Part shown: positions 25,022-37,540 of the stretch, piece by piece
Layout of the letters: each line of letters opens with the position of its first letter
How positions within the stretch are numbered: position 1 is the stretch's first letter
Origin: Mycolicibacterium thermoresistibile
Lineage (GTDB): Bacteria; Actinomycetota; Actinomycetes; Mycobacteriales; Mycobacteriaceae
Length of the DNA stretch: 64,000 nucleotides
Direction: 5' to 3'
NCBI RefSeq assembly: GCF_900187065.1
Contig: NZ_LT906483.1
Span: forward strand, 3,534,001-3,598,000
Program-made: the position numbers and the translations under genes
The notes under the pieces: generated by a model
Database searches by the model: none
Seen by the model: the letters and a program-made list of their open reading frames with translations, nothing else
What the model was told of the DNA's origin: nothing

Positions 25022-28000
25022 GTGAGCAGTTCACCTTCACCATTCGGTCAGAACGAGTGGCTCGTCGAGGAGATGTATCGGAAGTTCCGCGAGGATCCGT
25101 CGTCGGTGGATCCGAGTTGGCACGAATTCCTCGTGGACTATTCCCCCGGCACCAGTACGGACACCAATCGCGGCGGCAACGGGATCCCGGCCGCCGCGAC
25201 CGCCACTCCGATCTCACCGCCCGAACCCGCGCCCGCCCCGCCCCCCGAACCCGCCAGCCCTGACGGCGCCGCCAAGCCACAGACCGCCAAGACCAAGACC
25301 GCCAGGACCCCGTCCTCAGGGGATTCCTCCGCCGGGGCCGCCGCACCGGCCGCCCCGAAACCGCAGGAGAAGAAGCCCGCAACACCGGCCAGGACGGCCG
25401 ACAGCGGAGCCGAGCTCGAGAAGCAGGTGTTGCGCGGTCCCGCCGCGGCCGTGGTGCGCAACATGGACGCGTCGCTGGAGGTACCCACCGCGACCAGCGT
25501 GCGCGCCATCCCGGCCAAGGCGATGATCGACAACCGCATCGTCATCAACAACCACCTCAAGCGCACCCGCGGCGGCAAGGTCAGCTTCACCCACCTGATC
25601 GGCTACGCCGTGGTGCAGGCGGTCAAGCAGTACCCGGCGATGAACCGGTACTTCGCCGAGATTGACGGCAAACCCCACCTCGTCACCCCGCCGCATGTCA
25701 ACCTCGGGTTGGCCATCGACCTGCAACGCAAGGAAGGTGAGCGGCAGCTGGTCGTCGCCGCCATCAAGAAAGCCGAGACCATGGGCTTCCGCCAGTTCGT
25801 CGCCGCCTACGAGGACATCGTCCGGCGCGCCCGCGACGGCAAGCTGACCATGGACGACTTCACCGGTGTGACGATCTCGCTGACGAACCCGGGCACCATC
25901 GGCACCGTGCACTCGGTGCCGCGGCTGATGGCCGGGCAGGGCGCGATCGTCGGCGTCGGCGCGATGGAGTATCCGGCGGAGTTCCAGGGCGCCAGCGAGG
26001 ACCGGATCGCCGAACTCGGCATCGGCAAACTCGTCACGCTGACCTCGACCTACGACCACCGGATCATTCAGGGCGCCGAGTCCGGCGAGTTCCTGCGCAT
26101 CATCCACGAACTGCTGCTCGACGACGATTTCTACGACGAGATCTTCCGCGAGCTCAACATCCCCTACGAGCCGGTCCGGTGGCGCCCGGACAACCCCGAC
26201 TCGATCGAGGACAAGAACCCGCGGGTCATCGAACTGATCGCGGCGTACCGCAACCGCGGCCATCTGATGGCCGACATCGACCCGCTGCGTCTGGACAAGG
26301 AACGGTTCCGCAGCCACCCCGACCTCGACGTCCTCACCCACGGGCTGACGCTGTGGGACCTGGACCGGGAGTTCAAGGTCGGCGGCTTCGGCGGTTCGGA
26401 GACCAAGAAGCTGCGCGACGTGCTGGGGCTGCTGCGCGACGCGTACTGCCGCCACGTCGGCATCGAGTACACCCACATTCTCGAGCCCGAACAGCAGCAG
26501 TGGCTGCAGGAGCGGATCGAGGTCAAACAGGCCAAACCCACCGTCGCCGAGCAGAAGTACATTCTGAGCCGGCTCAACGCCGCGGAAGCGTTCGAAACCT
26601 TCCTGCAGACCAAATACGTTGGCCAGAAGCGGTTTTCGCTGGAGGGCGCGGAGACGGTCATCCCGACGATGGACGCGGTGATCGACCAGTGCGCCGAGCA
26701 CGGCCTCGATGAGGTCGTCATCGCGATGCCGCACCGCGGGCGGCTCAACGTGCTGGCCAACATCGTCGGCAAGCCCTACTCGGAGATCTTCAAGGAGTTC
26801 GAGGGCAACCTGAACCCGTCGCAGGCCCACGGATCCGGCGACGTGAAGTACCACCTGGGCGCGAGCGGCACCTACATCCAGATGTTCGGCGACAACGACA
26901 TCGAGGTGTCGCTGGTGGCCAACCCGTCGCACCTGGAGGCCGTCGACCCGGTGGTCGAGGGTCTGGTCCGCGCCAAACAGGACAAGCTCGACAAGCAGGG
27001 CGACGACCGGTTCAGCGTGGTCCCGCTGGTGCTGCACGGCGACGCGGCGTTCGCCGGCCAGGGTGTGGTCGCCGAGACGCTGAACATGGCGCTGCTGCGC
27101 GGTTACCGCACCGGCGGCACCATCCACATCATCGTCAACAACCAGATCGGCTTCACCACCTCGCCGGACGACGCGAAGTCCTCGGAGTACTGCACCGATG
27201 TGGCGAAGATGATCGGCGCACCGATCTTCCACGTCAACGGCGACGACCCCGAGGCCGCGGTGTGGGTGGCCAAGCTGGCCGTGGACTTCCGGCAGAAGTT
27301 CCACAAGGACGTCGTCATCGACCTGATCTGCTACCGCAAGCGCGGCCACAACGAGGGCGACGACCCGTCGATGACCCAGCCGGAGATGTACGACGCGATC
27401 GACGCCAAGCGCGGCGTGCGCAAGAGCTACACCGAAGCGCTGATCGGCCGCGGCGACATCTCGCTGAAGGAAGCCGAGGACGCGCTGCGCGACTACCAGG
27501 GTCAGCTCGAGCGCGTGTTCAACGAGGTGCGTGAGCTCGAACGCCACCCGGTCGAACCGAGTGAGTCGGTGGAGTCTGCCCAGATGATCCCGCGCGGGAT
27601 GGACACCTCCGTCGACAAGGCGATGCTCGCGCGCATCGGCGATGCGCACGTGTCGTGGCCCGAGGACTTCACGGTGCATCCGCGGGTCAAGCCGGTGCTG
27701 GAGAAGCGCCGCGAGATGGCCTACGAGGGCAAGGTCGACTGGGCGTTCGCCGAGTTGCTGGCGCTCGGTTCACTGATCGCCGAGGGCAAGACGGTGCGGT
27801 TGAGCGGCCAGGACACCCGCCGGGGCACGTTCAGCCAGCGGCACGCGGTGGTCATCGACCGCAAGACCGGCGAGGAGTTCACCCCGCTGCAGTTGCTCAC
27901 CCGCCATCCGGACGGCACGCCCAACGGCGGCAAGTTCTTCGTCTACGACTCGCCGCTGTCGGAGTTCGCGGCGGTGGGCTTCGAGTACGGCTACTCGGTC

Positions 28001-28792
28001 GGCAACCCCGACGCGTTGGTGTTGTGGGAGGCGCAGTTCGGCGACTTCGTCAACGGCGCGCAGTCGATCATCGACGAGTTCATCTCCTCCGGTGAGGCCA
28101 AGTGGGGGCAGCTGTCGGATGTCGTGCTGCTGCTGCCGCACGGGCATGAGGGGCAGGGGCCGGACCACACCTCGGGCCGTATCGAACGGTTCCTGCAGCT
28201 GTGGGCCGAGGGGTCGATGACGATCGCGATGCCGTCGACGCCGGCCAACTACTTCCACCTGCTGCGCCGGCATGCGCTCGACGGCATCAAACGACCGCTG
28301 ATCGTGTTCACGCCGAAGTCGATGCTGCGGCACAAGGCCGCGGTCAGCGATCTGCGCGACTTCACCGAGGCCAAGTTCCGCTCGGTGCTCGAGGAGCCGA
28401 CCTACGTCGACGGCGACGGCGACCGCAGCAAGGTCCGCCGGCTGCTGTTGTGCAGCGGGAAGCTGTACTACGAACTGGCCGCGCGGAAGGCCAAGGACAA
28501 GCGGGACGACATCGCGATCGTGCGCATCGAACAGCTCGCCCCGCTGCCGCGGCGGCGCATCGCCGAGACGCTGGACCGCTACCCGAACGTCGAGGAGAAG
28601 TTCTGGGTGCAGGAGGAGCCGGCCAACCAGGGCGCGTGGCCGTCGTTCGGCCTGACGTTGCCGGAGATGTTGCCGGGCCACTTCACCGGGCTGAAGCGGA
28701 TCTCCCGTCGGGCGATGTCGGCCCCGTCGTCGGGCTCGTCGAAGGTGCACGCGGTCGAGCAGCAGGAGATCATCGACGAGGCGTTCGCCTGA
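25022..28792 (+). CDS. kgd: Multifunctional 2-oxoglutarate metabolism enzyme (KGD)
   Basis: A 1256-aa fusion used by mycobacteria in place of separate SucA and SucB chains. Residues 1-40 are the E1 N-terminal segment, about 41-115 a Pro/Ala-rich linker, about 116-360 an E2-type succinyltransferase domain with [16 protein letters not shown], and 360-1256 a ThDP-dependent E1 with [17 protein letters not shown] and [13 protein letters not shown]. It decarboxylates 2-oxoglutarate, giving succinic semialdehyde, succinyl-CoA via the dehydrogenase complex, or 2-hydroxy-3-oxoadipate with glyoxylate. Activity is known to be held down by GarA and raised by acetyl-CoA. GTG is the start. A strong hairpin follows the stop. 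Confidence 0.97.
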   Translation: MSSSPSPFGQNEWLVEEMYRKFREDPSSVDPSWHEFLVDYSPGTSTDTNRGGNGIPAAATATPISPPEPAPAPPPEPASPDGAAKPQTAKTKTARTPSSGDSSAGAAAPAAPKPQEKKPATPARTADSGAELEKQVLRGPAAAVVRNMDASLEVPTATSVRAIPAKAMIDNRIVINNHLKRTRGGKVSFTHLIGYAVVQAVKQYPAMNRYFAEIDGKPHLVTPPHVNLGLAIDLQRKEGERQLVVAAIKKAETMGFRQFVAAYEDIVRRARDGKLTMDDFTGVTISLTNPGTIGTVHSVPRLMAGQGAIVGVGAMEYPAEFQGASEDRIAELGIGKLVTLTSTYDHRIIQGAESGEFLRIIHELLLDDDFYDEIFRELNIPYEPVRWRPDNPDSIEDKNPRVIELIAAYRNRGHLMADIDPLRLDKERFRSHPDLDVLTHGLTLWDLDREFKVGGFGGSETKKLRDVLGLLRDAYCRHVGIEYTHILEPEQQQWLQERIEVKQAKPTVAEQKYILSRLNAAEAFETFLQTKYVGQKRFSLEGAETVIPTMDAVIDQCAEHGLDEVVIAMPHRGRLNVLANIVGKPYSEIFKEFEGNLNPSQAHGSGDVKYHLGASGTYIQMFGDNDIEVSLVANPSHLEAVDPVVEGLVRAKQDKLDKQGDDRFSVVPLVLHGDAAFAGQGVVAETLNMALLRGYRTGGTIHIIVNNQIGFTTSPDDAKSSEYCTDVAKMIGAPIFHVNGDDPEAAVWVAKLAVDFRQKFHKDVVIDLICYRKRGHNEGDDPSMTQPEMYDAIDAKRGVRKSYTEALIGRGDISLKEAEDALRDYQGQLERVFNEVRELERHPVEPSESVESAQMIPRGMDTSVDKAMLARIGDAHVSWPEDFTVHPRVKPVLEKRREMAYEGKVDWAFAELLALGSLIAEGKTVRLSGQDTRRGTFSQRHAVVIDRKTGEEFTPLQLLTRHPDGTPNGGKFFVYDSPLSEFAAVGFEYGYSVGNPDALVLWEAQFGDFVNGAQSIIDEFISSGEAKWGQLSDVVLLLPHGHEGQGPDHTSGRIERFLQLWAEGSMTIAMPSTPANYFHLLRRHALDGIKRPLIVFTPKSMLRHKAAVSDLRDFTEAKFRSVLEEPTYVDGDGDRSKVRRLLLCSGKLYYELAARKAKDKRDDIAIVRIEQLAPLPRRRIAETLDRYPNVEEKFWVQEEPANQGAWPSFGLTLPEMLPGHFTGLKRISRRAMSAPSSGSSKVHAVEQQEIIDEAFA

Positions 28793-28797
28793 CGCTG

Positions 28798-28857
28798 GCG
28801 AGCGACCGTGTCTGTACGCGACACGCCGTGTCCAGCCGTACAGTCGCGGTCGCTCGC
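28798..28857. terminator. Long bidirectional hairpin after kgd
   Basis: Outer arms GCGAGCGACCG (28798-28808) and CGGTCGCTCGC (28847-28857) and inner arms CTGTACG (28812-28818) and CGTACAG (28837-28843) pair perfectly, with a further GACAC/GTGTC pair in the apex. It sits between two convergent genes and has no U-run, as is common in mycobacteria. It is unrelated in sequence to the 53-nt palindrome. Confidence 0.75.
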
Positions 28858-28872
28858 GGCTCGCCGCGAACC

Positions 28873-29259
28873 TCAGATGCCCAACAGGTCCAACGGGATC
28901 GGAGACTGACCGCTGGCCAGCGCCGCGACCGCCCCGGGGCAGAACACCGAGATCGCGACGCCGGTGAACACGGTGGCCGGCCCCAGCGGACGGCCGATCG
29001 CCTCGGCGACGTCGGCGGCCACGTTGGCGGCGGCCTGCCCGGGTTCGACCAGCCGCGGGCAGATCGACTGACCGACCTCGACGGCGCGCGCCGGATCGAC
29101 GCCGACGACGCCGCGGTCGGCCAGGGCGCGGAGGAAGACATCGACACCGGTGTCGGCCTGCGCGCTCGGCGCGACGGCCGACGCGCCCGACAGGGCCGGC
29201 GCGACCAGCAGCCCGACCGCCAGGGCCAGGGTGGCGAGGATCGAGCGTAGGTTTTTCAT
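28873..29259 (-). CDS. DUF732 secreted protein
   Basis: A 128-aa exported protein. The N-terminus MKNLRSILATLALAVGLLV and following PALSGASAVAPSAQA form a signal peptide, probably cleaved before DTGVDVFLRALADRGV. The mature part has the DUF732 pattern of two Cys (SICPRL and SVFCPG) likely joined by a disulfide. This family is common in mycobacteria, often in several copies, and has no proven function. I start it at the ATG at 29259 because the long upstream frame only shadows the divergent SDR. Confidence 0.85.
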   Translation of the reverse strand: MKNLRSILATLALAVGLLVAPALSGASAVAPSAQADTGVDVFLRALADRGVVGVDPARAVEVGQSICPRLVEPGQAAANVAADVAEAIGRPLGPATVFTGVAISVFCPGAVAALASGQSPIPLDLLGI

Positions 29260-29457
29260 GCCCGGTGCATCGCGGCGACGGGCGCGAGCGTTACCGGGTG
29301 GTGAGTTGGCCGCGGTGTACCGTGCCGATGCCCACGGCCTCGACCGCCCGGACGCCGGCAGCCTCGGCGCCCGGGCCTCCTGACCCTCCCCGCCATAACC
29401 AGGACCGCGGGTACCGGTTAGTCTCGACGCAACGGAACCGAGCGCAAGGAGAGTGCA

Positions 29458-30282
29458 ATGCAGGGCTTCGCCGGCAAAGTCGCGGTGATCACCGGCGCCG
29501 GGTCGGGCATCGGTCAGGCGTTGGCGCTCGAACTCGGCCGGTCCGGGGCCAAGGTCGCGATCAGCGACGTCAACACCGAGGGGCTGACCGAAACCGAGGA
29601 CCGGCTCAAGGCCATCGGCGCGCCGGTGAAGGCCGACCGCCTCGACGTCACCGAACGAGCCGCGTTCGAAGCCTACGCCGACGCCGTCGTCGAGCACTTC
29701 GGCGTGGTCAACCAGATCTACAACAACGCCGGCATCGCCTACACCGGCGACATCGAGGTCAGCCACTTCAAGGACATCGAACGGGTGATGGACGTCGACT
29801 TCTGGGGCGTCGTCAACGGCACCAAGGTGTTCCTGCCGCATCTGATCGCCTCGGGCGACGGCCACGTGATCAACATCTCCAGCGTGTTCGGCCTGTTCTC
29901 GGTGCCCGGCCAGGCGGCCTACAACGCGGCCAAGTTCGCCGTCCGCGGGTTCACCGAGGCGCTGCGTCAGGAGATGATCCTGGCCGGCCACCCGGTGAAG
30001 GTGACGACGGTGCACCCGGGCGGGATCAAGACCGGCATCGCCCGCAACATGACCGCGGCCGAGGGGCTCGACGCCCAGGAGCTGGCGCGGGCCTTCGACA
30101 CCAAACTGGCCCGGACCAGCCCGGAGAAGGCGGCGCAGATCATCCTCGACGGTGTCCGGAAGAACAAGGCGCGCGTGCTCGTCGGCACCGACGCCAAGAT
30201 CCTCGACGCGATCGTGCGTCTCACCGGCTCCGGCTATCAGCGCCTGTTCCCGAAGTTCGTCGCCCGCACCATGCCCCGATAG
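29458..30282 (+). CDS. SDR-family oxidoreductase (Rv1245c-like)
   Basis: A 274-aa classical short-chain dehydrogenase with the turn ITGAGSGIGQAL (11-22), NNAG at about 90-93, ISS at about 140 and the catalytic YNAAK near 155-159. The C-terminal half resembles SDRs acting on acyl or steroid-like substrates, but the substrate is unknown. AAGGAGAG lies 6 nt before the ATG, with TTAGTCT upstream as a possible -10. Its TAG stop is formed at the edge of palindrome copy C. It is convergent with lpqZ, the same neighbour as in M. tuberculosis. Confidence 0.9.
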   Translation: MQGFAGKVAVITGAGSGIGQALALELGRSGAKVAISDVNTEGLTETEDRLKAIGAPVKADRLDVTERAAFEAYADAVVEHFGVVNQIYNNAGIAYTGDIEVSHFKDIERVMDVDFWGVVNGTKVFLPHLIASGDGHVINISSVFGLFSVPGQAAYNAAKFAVRGFTEALRQEMILAGHPVKVTTVHPGGIKTGIARNMTAAEGLDAQELARAFDTKLARTSPEKAAQIILDGVRKNKARVLVGTDAKILDAIVRLTGSGYQRLFPKFVARTMPR

Positions 30283-30334
30283 CGATTTCGGCGTGCGCAC
30301 GACCGCTGAGCGACCGTGAGCACGCCGAAATCAC
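30282..30334. repeat. 53-nt palindrome copy C
   Basis: The copy has outer arms GATTTCGGCGTGC and GCACGCCGAAATC intact, with several mismatches in the inner stem. It lies exactly between the convergent SDR and lpqZ genes. Its left edge gives the TAG stop of the SDR (30280-30282) and its right edge the TGA stop of lpqZ (30331-30333). It may also act as a two-way terminator here. Confidence 0.92.
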
Positions 30335-31188
30335 CGGCCCGGCGGGTTGCGCTCCAGCCAGGCGGCGGCGACCTCAGCGGGATCCGCGTCGTCGTCGACC
30401 TGACGACGCATGTCGATCAGCGCCGCGGTGTCGAGCACCCCGGCGATCTGGTTGAGCGCCAGCACCTGCGATTCGGTGAGCTCGTTGCGCCGATACAGCG
30501 GAACCAGATTCTGGGCCCGCACCAGCGCGGTGTTGTCGGAGAGCACCACCACCTCGGACGGCACCCCGACCGCGGCGGTCGTCGTCCACGCGCCGTCGAT
30601 CTCGCCCGCCCGCAGCGCCGCGAACATCGCATCGGCGTCGGGATACCGGCGCGGCGCCGGAAGCTCACACGACCCGAGCCTGCGCGGCACCGCCATCGTG
30701 TCGCGGGTCGTGTCGGTCGCTGTGTCGATAACAATGCCGGTCACCACGTCGGCACAGCGCCGGGCCAGCGCGCTCAGATCCCGTGACCCCCAGGCCTCGG
30801 CCGTGGCCTCGGTCACCGCGACCGTCGGGGTGTCCTCCGCCGAGATCGTGTAGTCACCGGCGGCGATGCCCTCCGGCAGCGCGGCGACCACGTCCCGGTA
30901 CACCTGTTCCGCCGCCCGCGCCGGCGCGCCCGGGGCGAACCGCTCCAGCAGCCGGCCGGTGAAACCCGGCACCACCCGCACCGCCGCGGAGTCCAGACCG
31001 GCCAGCGGATCGTCCATCAACTCCACCCGGGTCGGCGTGCCGTAGTAGCGCAGCGCCGCCGCGTACAGGTGCGCCACCAGCGCGTCGTCCGGGGTGGCGC
31101 CGATCGGAACCGGCGGCGGCCCGCTCGGCCCGCCGCAACCGGCCACCAGCAGCGCCACCAGCACCACTGCCAGGCGGCGAACCGTCAT
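30331..31188 (-). CDS. lpqZ: Lipoprotein LpqZ, OpuAC-type substrate-binding fold
   Basis: A 285-aa lipoprotein with lipobox LLVAGC, lipidated at Cys18, anchored outside the plasma membrane. The mature part looks like a glycine-betaine/choline/proline-type binding protein, with the two-lobed pattern around YTISAEDTPTVAVTE and CELPAPRRYPDADAMFAALR. No ABC permease or ATPase for it lies nearby. It is 7 nt downstream of the malic enzyme gene, so probably co-transcribed. The stop is supplied by palindrome copy C. Confidence 0.85.
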   Translation of the reverse strand: MTVRRLAVVLVALLVAGCGGPSGPPPVPIGATPDDALVAHLYAAALRYYGTPTRVELMDDPLAGLDSAAVRVVPGFTGRLLERFAPGAPARAAEQVYRDVVAALPEGIAAGDYTISAEDTPTVAVTEATAEAWGSRDLSALARRCADVVTGIVIDTATDTTRDTMAVPRRLGSCELPAPRRYPDADAMFAALRAGEIDGAWTTTAAVGVPSEVVVLSDNTALVRAQNLVPLYRRNELTESQVLALNQIAGVLDTAALIDMRRQVDDDADPAEVAAAWLERNPPGR

Positions 31189-31195
31189 CGCGGGC

Positions 31196-32365
31196 TCAGA
31201 TGTCGGCTGCCGCGGCCACCGCCTCGGCCACCGCCGGGCCGACGCGCGGATCGAGGGCGCTCGGCACGATGTGGTCGACCCCGAGATCGTCGCCGATCAC
31301 CGAGAAGATCGCCCGGGCCGCCGCCACCTTCATCTCCTCGGTGATCCGGCGTGCCCCGGCGTCCAGGGCTCCGCGGAACACCCCCGGGAAGGCCAGCACG
31401 TTGTTGATCTGGTTCGGGAAGTCGCTACGGCCGGTCGCGACCACCGCCGCATACTTGCGGGCGACGTCCGGATGGATCTCCGGATCCGGGTTCGACAGGG
31501 CGAACACGATGCACTTCGGGGCCATCGAGGCGATCAGTTCTTCGGGCACCAGGCCGGCCGACACCCCGAGGAAGACGTCGGCGTCGGCCAGCGCCTCGGC
31601 CAGTCCCGCGGTCAGGCCGCGCGGATTGGTGCGCTGCGCCAGTTCGGTCTTGACCTCGTTCATGTCCTCCCGCCCGGGGTGCAGGATGCCCTTGGAGTCC
31701 AGCACCACGATGTCGCGGATGCCCTTGGCCTGCAGGATGTTGGCGCACGCCACGCCCGCGGCGCCGGCGCCGGAGATCACCACCCGCAGCGAGTAGATGT
31801 CGCGGTCCAGGACCTCGGCCGCACCGATCAGCGCCGCGAGCACGACGATGGCGGTGCCGTGCTGATCGTCGTGCATGACCGGGCAGTCCAGCGCCTCGAC
31901 GACGCGGCGTTCGATCTCAAAGCAGCGCGGCGCGGAGATGTCCTCGAGGTTGACCGCGCCGAATGTCGGCCGCAGCCGGATCAGGGTCTCGACGATCTCG
32001 TCCGGATCCTTGGTGTCCAGCACGATCGGGATCGAGTCCAGGCCGGCGAACGCCTTGAACAACGCGCACTTGCCCTCCATCACCGGCAGCGACGCCTCCG
32101 GGCCGATGTCTCCGAGGCCCAGCACGGCGCTGCCGTCGCTGACCACCGCGACCAGCCGGTTCGACCAGGTGTACTTGGCCGCCAGCGTGCGGTCGGTCGC
32201 GATCGCCCGGCTGACCTGGGCGACTCCTGGGGTGTAGGCGATCGAGAGGGCCCGCTGGGTGTCCAGTGGTTCTTTCAGCGCGACCGAGAGCTTGCCGCCT
32301 TCATGGTGGGCGAAGATTTCCGCGTCGTCTACGACGACCTGGGGCGTACGCACAGTTTCCGACAC
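31196..32365 (-). CDS. NAD(P)-dependent malic enzyme, short bacterial type
   Basis: A 389-aa malic enzyme, converting malate to pyruvate and CO2 with reduction of NAD(P). Recognisable blocks are SIAYTPGVAQVSRAIA with the catalytic Tyr, EGKCALFKAFAGLDSIP with the catalytic Lys, NLEDISAPRCFEIE for metal binding, the VMHDDQHGTAIV block, and the Rossmann turn VISGAGAAG. It belongs to the roughly 400-aa class without the phosphotransacetylase tail. In M. tuberculosis the equivalent interval holds corA and mdh; here they are absent. Together with kgd it places two C4/C5 acid enzymes in this locus. Confidence 0.93.
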   Translation of the reverse strand: MSETVRTPQVVVDDAEIFAHHEGGKLSVALKEPLDTQRALSIAYTPGVAQVSRAIATDRTLAAKYTWSNRLVAVVSDGSAVLGLGDIGPEASLPVMEGKCALFKAFAGLDSIPIVLDTKDPDEIVETLIRLRPTFGAVNLEDISAPRCFEIERRVVEALDCPVMHDDQHGTAIVVLAALIGAAEVLDRDIYSLRVVISGAGAAGVACANILQAKGIRDIVVLDSKGILHPGREDMNEVKTELAQRTNPRGLTAGLAEALADADVFLGVSAGLVPEELIASMAPKCIVFALSNPDPEIHPDVARKYAAVVATGRSDFPNQINNVLAFPGVFRGALDAGARRITEEMKVAAARAIFSVIGDDLGVDHIVPSALDPRVGPAVAEAVAAAADI

Positions 32366-32420
32366 GGCGCAAGGGTATCTGACCGCGCAGAGGTCGATCG
32401 TGCCGGTGACGCAAAATCCG

Positions 32421-32470
32421 CCGCTCTACTCGGATTGGCGGCCCGCCGCTCAACTCGGATTGGCGGCCCG
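32421..32470. repeat. Tandem duplication of 25 bp at the end of the SUFU gene
   Basis: Units 32421-32445 and 32446-32470 match at 24 of 25 bases and each contains CTCGGATTGGCGG. The second unit contains the TGA stop of the SUFU-domain gene (32450-32452). Confidence 0.9.
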
Positions 32471-33043
32471 CCGCCGTGGGTCCAGGACGTCCACCCCGTC
32501 CACCTCCCACGCCTCCCGCATCGCCCCGGCCCCCTTGAGCCGTACCCAGGCCGCCTCGGTCGGCGTGATCGGTATGGCAGACAACAACACCACCGGTGAG
32601 CGCGGCTCCGGCAGCGCCACCTCGTCGAGGTCGCCGGGCCCGAGCAGGAACGCCGTGAACGGCGCCCCGTCCCACAGCGGCTGACCCAGGTCCACCAGCG
32701 CGTCGGGCTCCAGAATCAGACCCTCCACCGCCGGCGCGGCGGCCAGTACCGCCACCGAGCGGGCCAACCCGGCCGGCGTCGGCCCCTTCAGCGCGACGAC
32801 CACCTCGGCGCGCGGACCCCGCACCGGGTCGGTGACCAGTGCGTCGGGGTCCCCCATCGGATGCCGCGAACAGCCCAACGACACGTAGCGGGAGACGCCC
32901 TCCGGGCTCGGGCCGAACCGCAGGATCTCGTAACGCTCCGTGCCCAGGAAGGTGACACTGGCCGCCGCCGGTTCCCCGGTGATTCCGATACGGGCAAACT
33001 GTTCGGTCAGCCGCGCCCGGACCGTGGTCAGGACGTCGGTCAC
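32450..33043 (-). CDS. Suppressor-of-fused (SUFU) domain protein
   Basis: A 197-aa protein matching the bacterial SUFU-like family. The core is RYEILRFGPSPEGVSRYVSL near residue 38, then HPMGDPDALVTDPVRGPRAE, and a C-terminal block with LLSAIPITPTEAAWVRLKG. Bacterial SUFU proteins are often immunity or chaperone-like proteins, and their role here is unknown. The GTG start overlaps the sugC stop (GTGA), so it is translationally coupled to the trehalose importer operon. The C-terminus lies in a 25-bp tandem duplication. Confidence 0.8.
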   Translation of the reverse strand: MTDVLTTVRARLTEQFARIGITGEPAAASVTFLGTERYEILRFGPSPEGVSRYVSLGCSRHPMGDPDALVTDPVRGPRAEVVVALKGPTPAGLARSVAVLAAAPAVEGLILEPDALVDLGQPLWDGAPFTAFLLGPGDLDEVALPEPRSPVVLLSAIPITPTEAAWVRLKGAGAMREAWEVDGVDVLDPRRRAANPS

Positions 33044-34227
33044 GCGTCCGACGGCGGGAGGGTCAGGTTGGCACCGGTGTCCGCGTCGAAGACCAGCAGC
33101 TTGGCCGGGTTGAACGCGAGCTGCAGGCTCTGCCCCTTCTTCGCCTTGGACTCGGTGGAAACCCTTGCAATGAACTCGTTTTCACCGGCCCCGGATTCGG
33201 CCGCCAACTGGGCGAGTTGAGCCGCATGGGCGCCCGCGCCCTCGGCCCGGAAGTGCACGTACTTCTCCGCCCCGAGCGATTCGACCAGCTCGACGTTGAC
33301 GTCGAACGTCACTGCGCCCAGCCGCGCATAGGTGTCCAGCAACGATACGTCTTCCAGGTGCTCCGGCCGTAACCCGGCAATGATGTTGTCGGTCTTCTCA
33401 TGCCGGCGCACCGTGTCGAGCACGTCGGGCGGCAGCAGCGCCTCGCCGAACGGCAGCCGCACACCGGCGTCGGTCAGCGAGGCCGGGAAGAAGTTCATCC
33501 CCGGTGATCCGATGAACCCCGCGACGAACAGATTGGCCGGCTGGGTGTAGAGCTCGTCGGGCGTCCCGATCTGCTGAGCCACGCCGTCGAGCATCACCAC
33601 CACCCGGTCCCCGAGCGTCATCGCCTCGGTCTGGTCGTGGGTGACATACACCGTCGTGGTGCGCAACCGGCTCTGCAGCCGGGCGATCTCCGAACGCATC
33701 TGCACGCGCAGCTTCGCGTCGAGGTTCGACAGCGGCTCGTCCATCAGGAACGCCTTGGGCTGCCGCACGATCGCACGTCCCATCGCGACCCGTTGCCGCT
33801 GCCCGCCGGACAGCTGAGCGGGCTTGCGGTCCAGAAGTTCGGTCAGGTCAAGGATTTTCGCTGTCTCCTCGACCTTGCGGGCGATGTCGGCCTTCTTCAT
33901 CTTGGCCAGCGTCAACGGGAACGCGATGTTCTGCCGGACCGTCATGTGCGGATACAGCGCGTAGGACTGGAAGACCATGGCGATGTCACGGTCTTTGGGG
34001 GCGACCTCGTTGACCCGTTCGCCGTCGATGCGGATCTCACCGGAGGTGATGTCCTCGAGTCCGGCGATCATGTTGAGGGTGGTGGACTTTCCGCAGCCCG
34101 ACGGGCCGACGAGGATGATGAACTCGCCGTCGGCGATGGTCAGTGACAGATCCTTCACGGCGTGCCGGACACCGCCTGCGCCGTCGGGGTAACTCTTGGT
34201 CACCTTATCCAGCACAATCTCGGCCAT
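33040..34227 (-). CDS. sugC: Trehalose ABC importer ATPase SugC
   Basis: A 395-aa ATPase of the MalK/UgpC type that powers LpqY-SugABC, which recycles trehalose released during mycolate transfer. Walker A is GPSGCGKSTT, the Q-loop is in MVFQSYALYPHMT, the signature is LSGGQRQR, Walker B is FLMDEPLSNLD and the switch His is in TVYVTHDQTEA. The C-terminal 150 residues form the MalK-like OB regulatory domain. It starts 11 nt after sugB and overlaps the SUFU gene. Confidence 0.96.
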   Translation of the reverse strand: MAEIVLDKVTKSYPDGAGGVRHAVKDLSLTIADGEFIILVGPSGCGKSTTLNMIAGLEDITSGEIRIDGERVNEVAPKDRDIAMVFQSYALYPHMTVRQNIAFPLTLAKMKKADIARKVEETAKILDLTELLDRKPAQLSGGQRQRVAMGRAIVRQPKAFLMDEPLSNLDAKLRVQMRSEIARLQSRLRTTTVYVTHDQTEAMTLGDRVVVMLDGVAQQIGTPDELYTQPANLFVAGFIGSPGMNFFPASLTDAGVRLPFGEALLPPDVLDTVRRHEKTDNIIAGLRPEHLEDVSLLDTYARLGAVTFDVNVELVESLGAEKYVHFRAEGAGAHAAQLAQLAAESGAGENEFIARVSTESKAKKGQSLQLAFNPAKLLVFDADTGANLTLPPSDA

Positions 34228-34237
34228 AGAAACCCCG

Positions 34238-35083
34238 CTACCCCTTCACCGCACCGGACGTCAGTCCCGAGACGATCCGTCGTTGGAAGATGAGAACAAA
34301 GACGATGATCGGGATCGTGATCACCATCGCGCCGGCCGCGATCGATCCGGTCGGCTCCTCGAATTGCGAACTGCCGGTGAAGTTCGCGATGGCCACCGGG
34401 GCGGTGATCGCCCGCTCGGTGGCGGTCAGCGACAGCGCCAGCAGCAGGTCGTTCCAGGCGAAGATGAACACCAGGATCGCCGCGGTGACGATTCCCGGGG
34501 CGGCCAACGGCGCGATGACCTTGCGGAACGCCTGACCCGGTGTGGCGCCGTCCATCTTGGCGGCCTTCTCCAGGTCCCACGGGATCTCCCGGAAGAACGC
34601 CGACAGCGTGTAGATCGCCAGCGGCAGGGCGAAGGTGATGTACGGGATGATCAGACCCGCCCAGGTGTCGAACAGCCCGAGTTGGCGTTCGATGTTGAAC
34701 AACGGTGTCACCAGGGAGATCTGCGGGAACATCGCGATCAGCAGGGCCACCCCGATCAGCAGCCGCTTGCCGGGGAAGTTCAACCGCGCCACCGCATATG
34801 CGGCCATACCGCCCACCACCACCGCGATCACCGTGGTGATGAGTCCGATGCCGATCGAGTTGATCAGGGCCGAGGTGAACACCCCGCTGCCCCCGCCCCG
34901 GAAGATCGCCTTGTAGTTGTCGAAGGTGATCTCGTCGGGAATCAACTTGCCGTCCTTGACGGTCGCCGTCGACTTCAGCGACAGGCTGAGGATCCACAAC
35001 ACCGGGAACAGTGCATACAGGATGACCAGGAGATCGATGACGATCCATCCGGTCGCCCGCCGGGCAGTGACCCGCTCGTTCAC
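34238..35083 (-). CDS. sugB: Trehalose ABC importer permease SugB
   Basis: A 281-aa inner-membrane permease of the MalG type with six predicted helices. The EAA loop that docks to SugC is [20 protein letters not shown] followed by [15 protein letters not shown] start it at the GTG at 35083, because GGGAGG lies upstream and the longer frame would run into sugA. It lies 13 nt after sugA and forms the heterodimeric pore with it. Confidence 0.95.
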   Translation of the reverse strand: MNERVTARRATGWIVIDLLVILYALFPVLWILSLSLKSTATVKDGKLIPDEITFDNYKAIFRGGGSGVFTSALINSIGIGLITTVIAVVVGGMAAYAVARLNFPGKRLLIGVALLIAMFPQISLVTPLFNIERQLGLFDTWAGLIIPYITFALPLAIYTLSAFFREIPWDLEKAAKMDGATPGQAFRKVIAPLAAPGIVTAAILVFIFAWNDLLLALSLTATERAITAPVAIANFTGSSQFEEPTGSIAAGAMVITIPIIVFVLIFQRRIVSGLTSGAVKG

Positions 35084-35096
35084 CGCGCCTCCCAAC

Positions 35097-37540
<2,444 letters not shown>

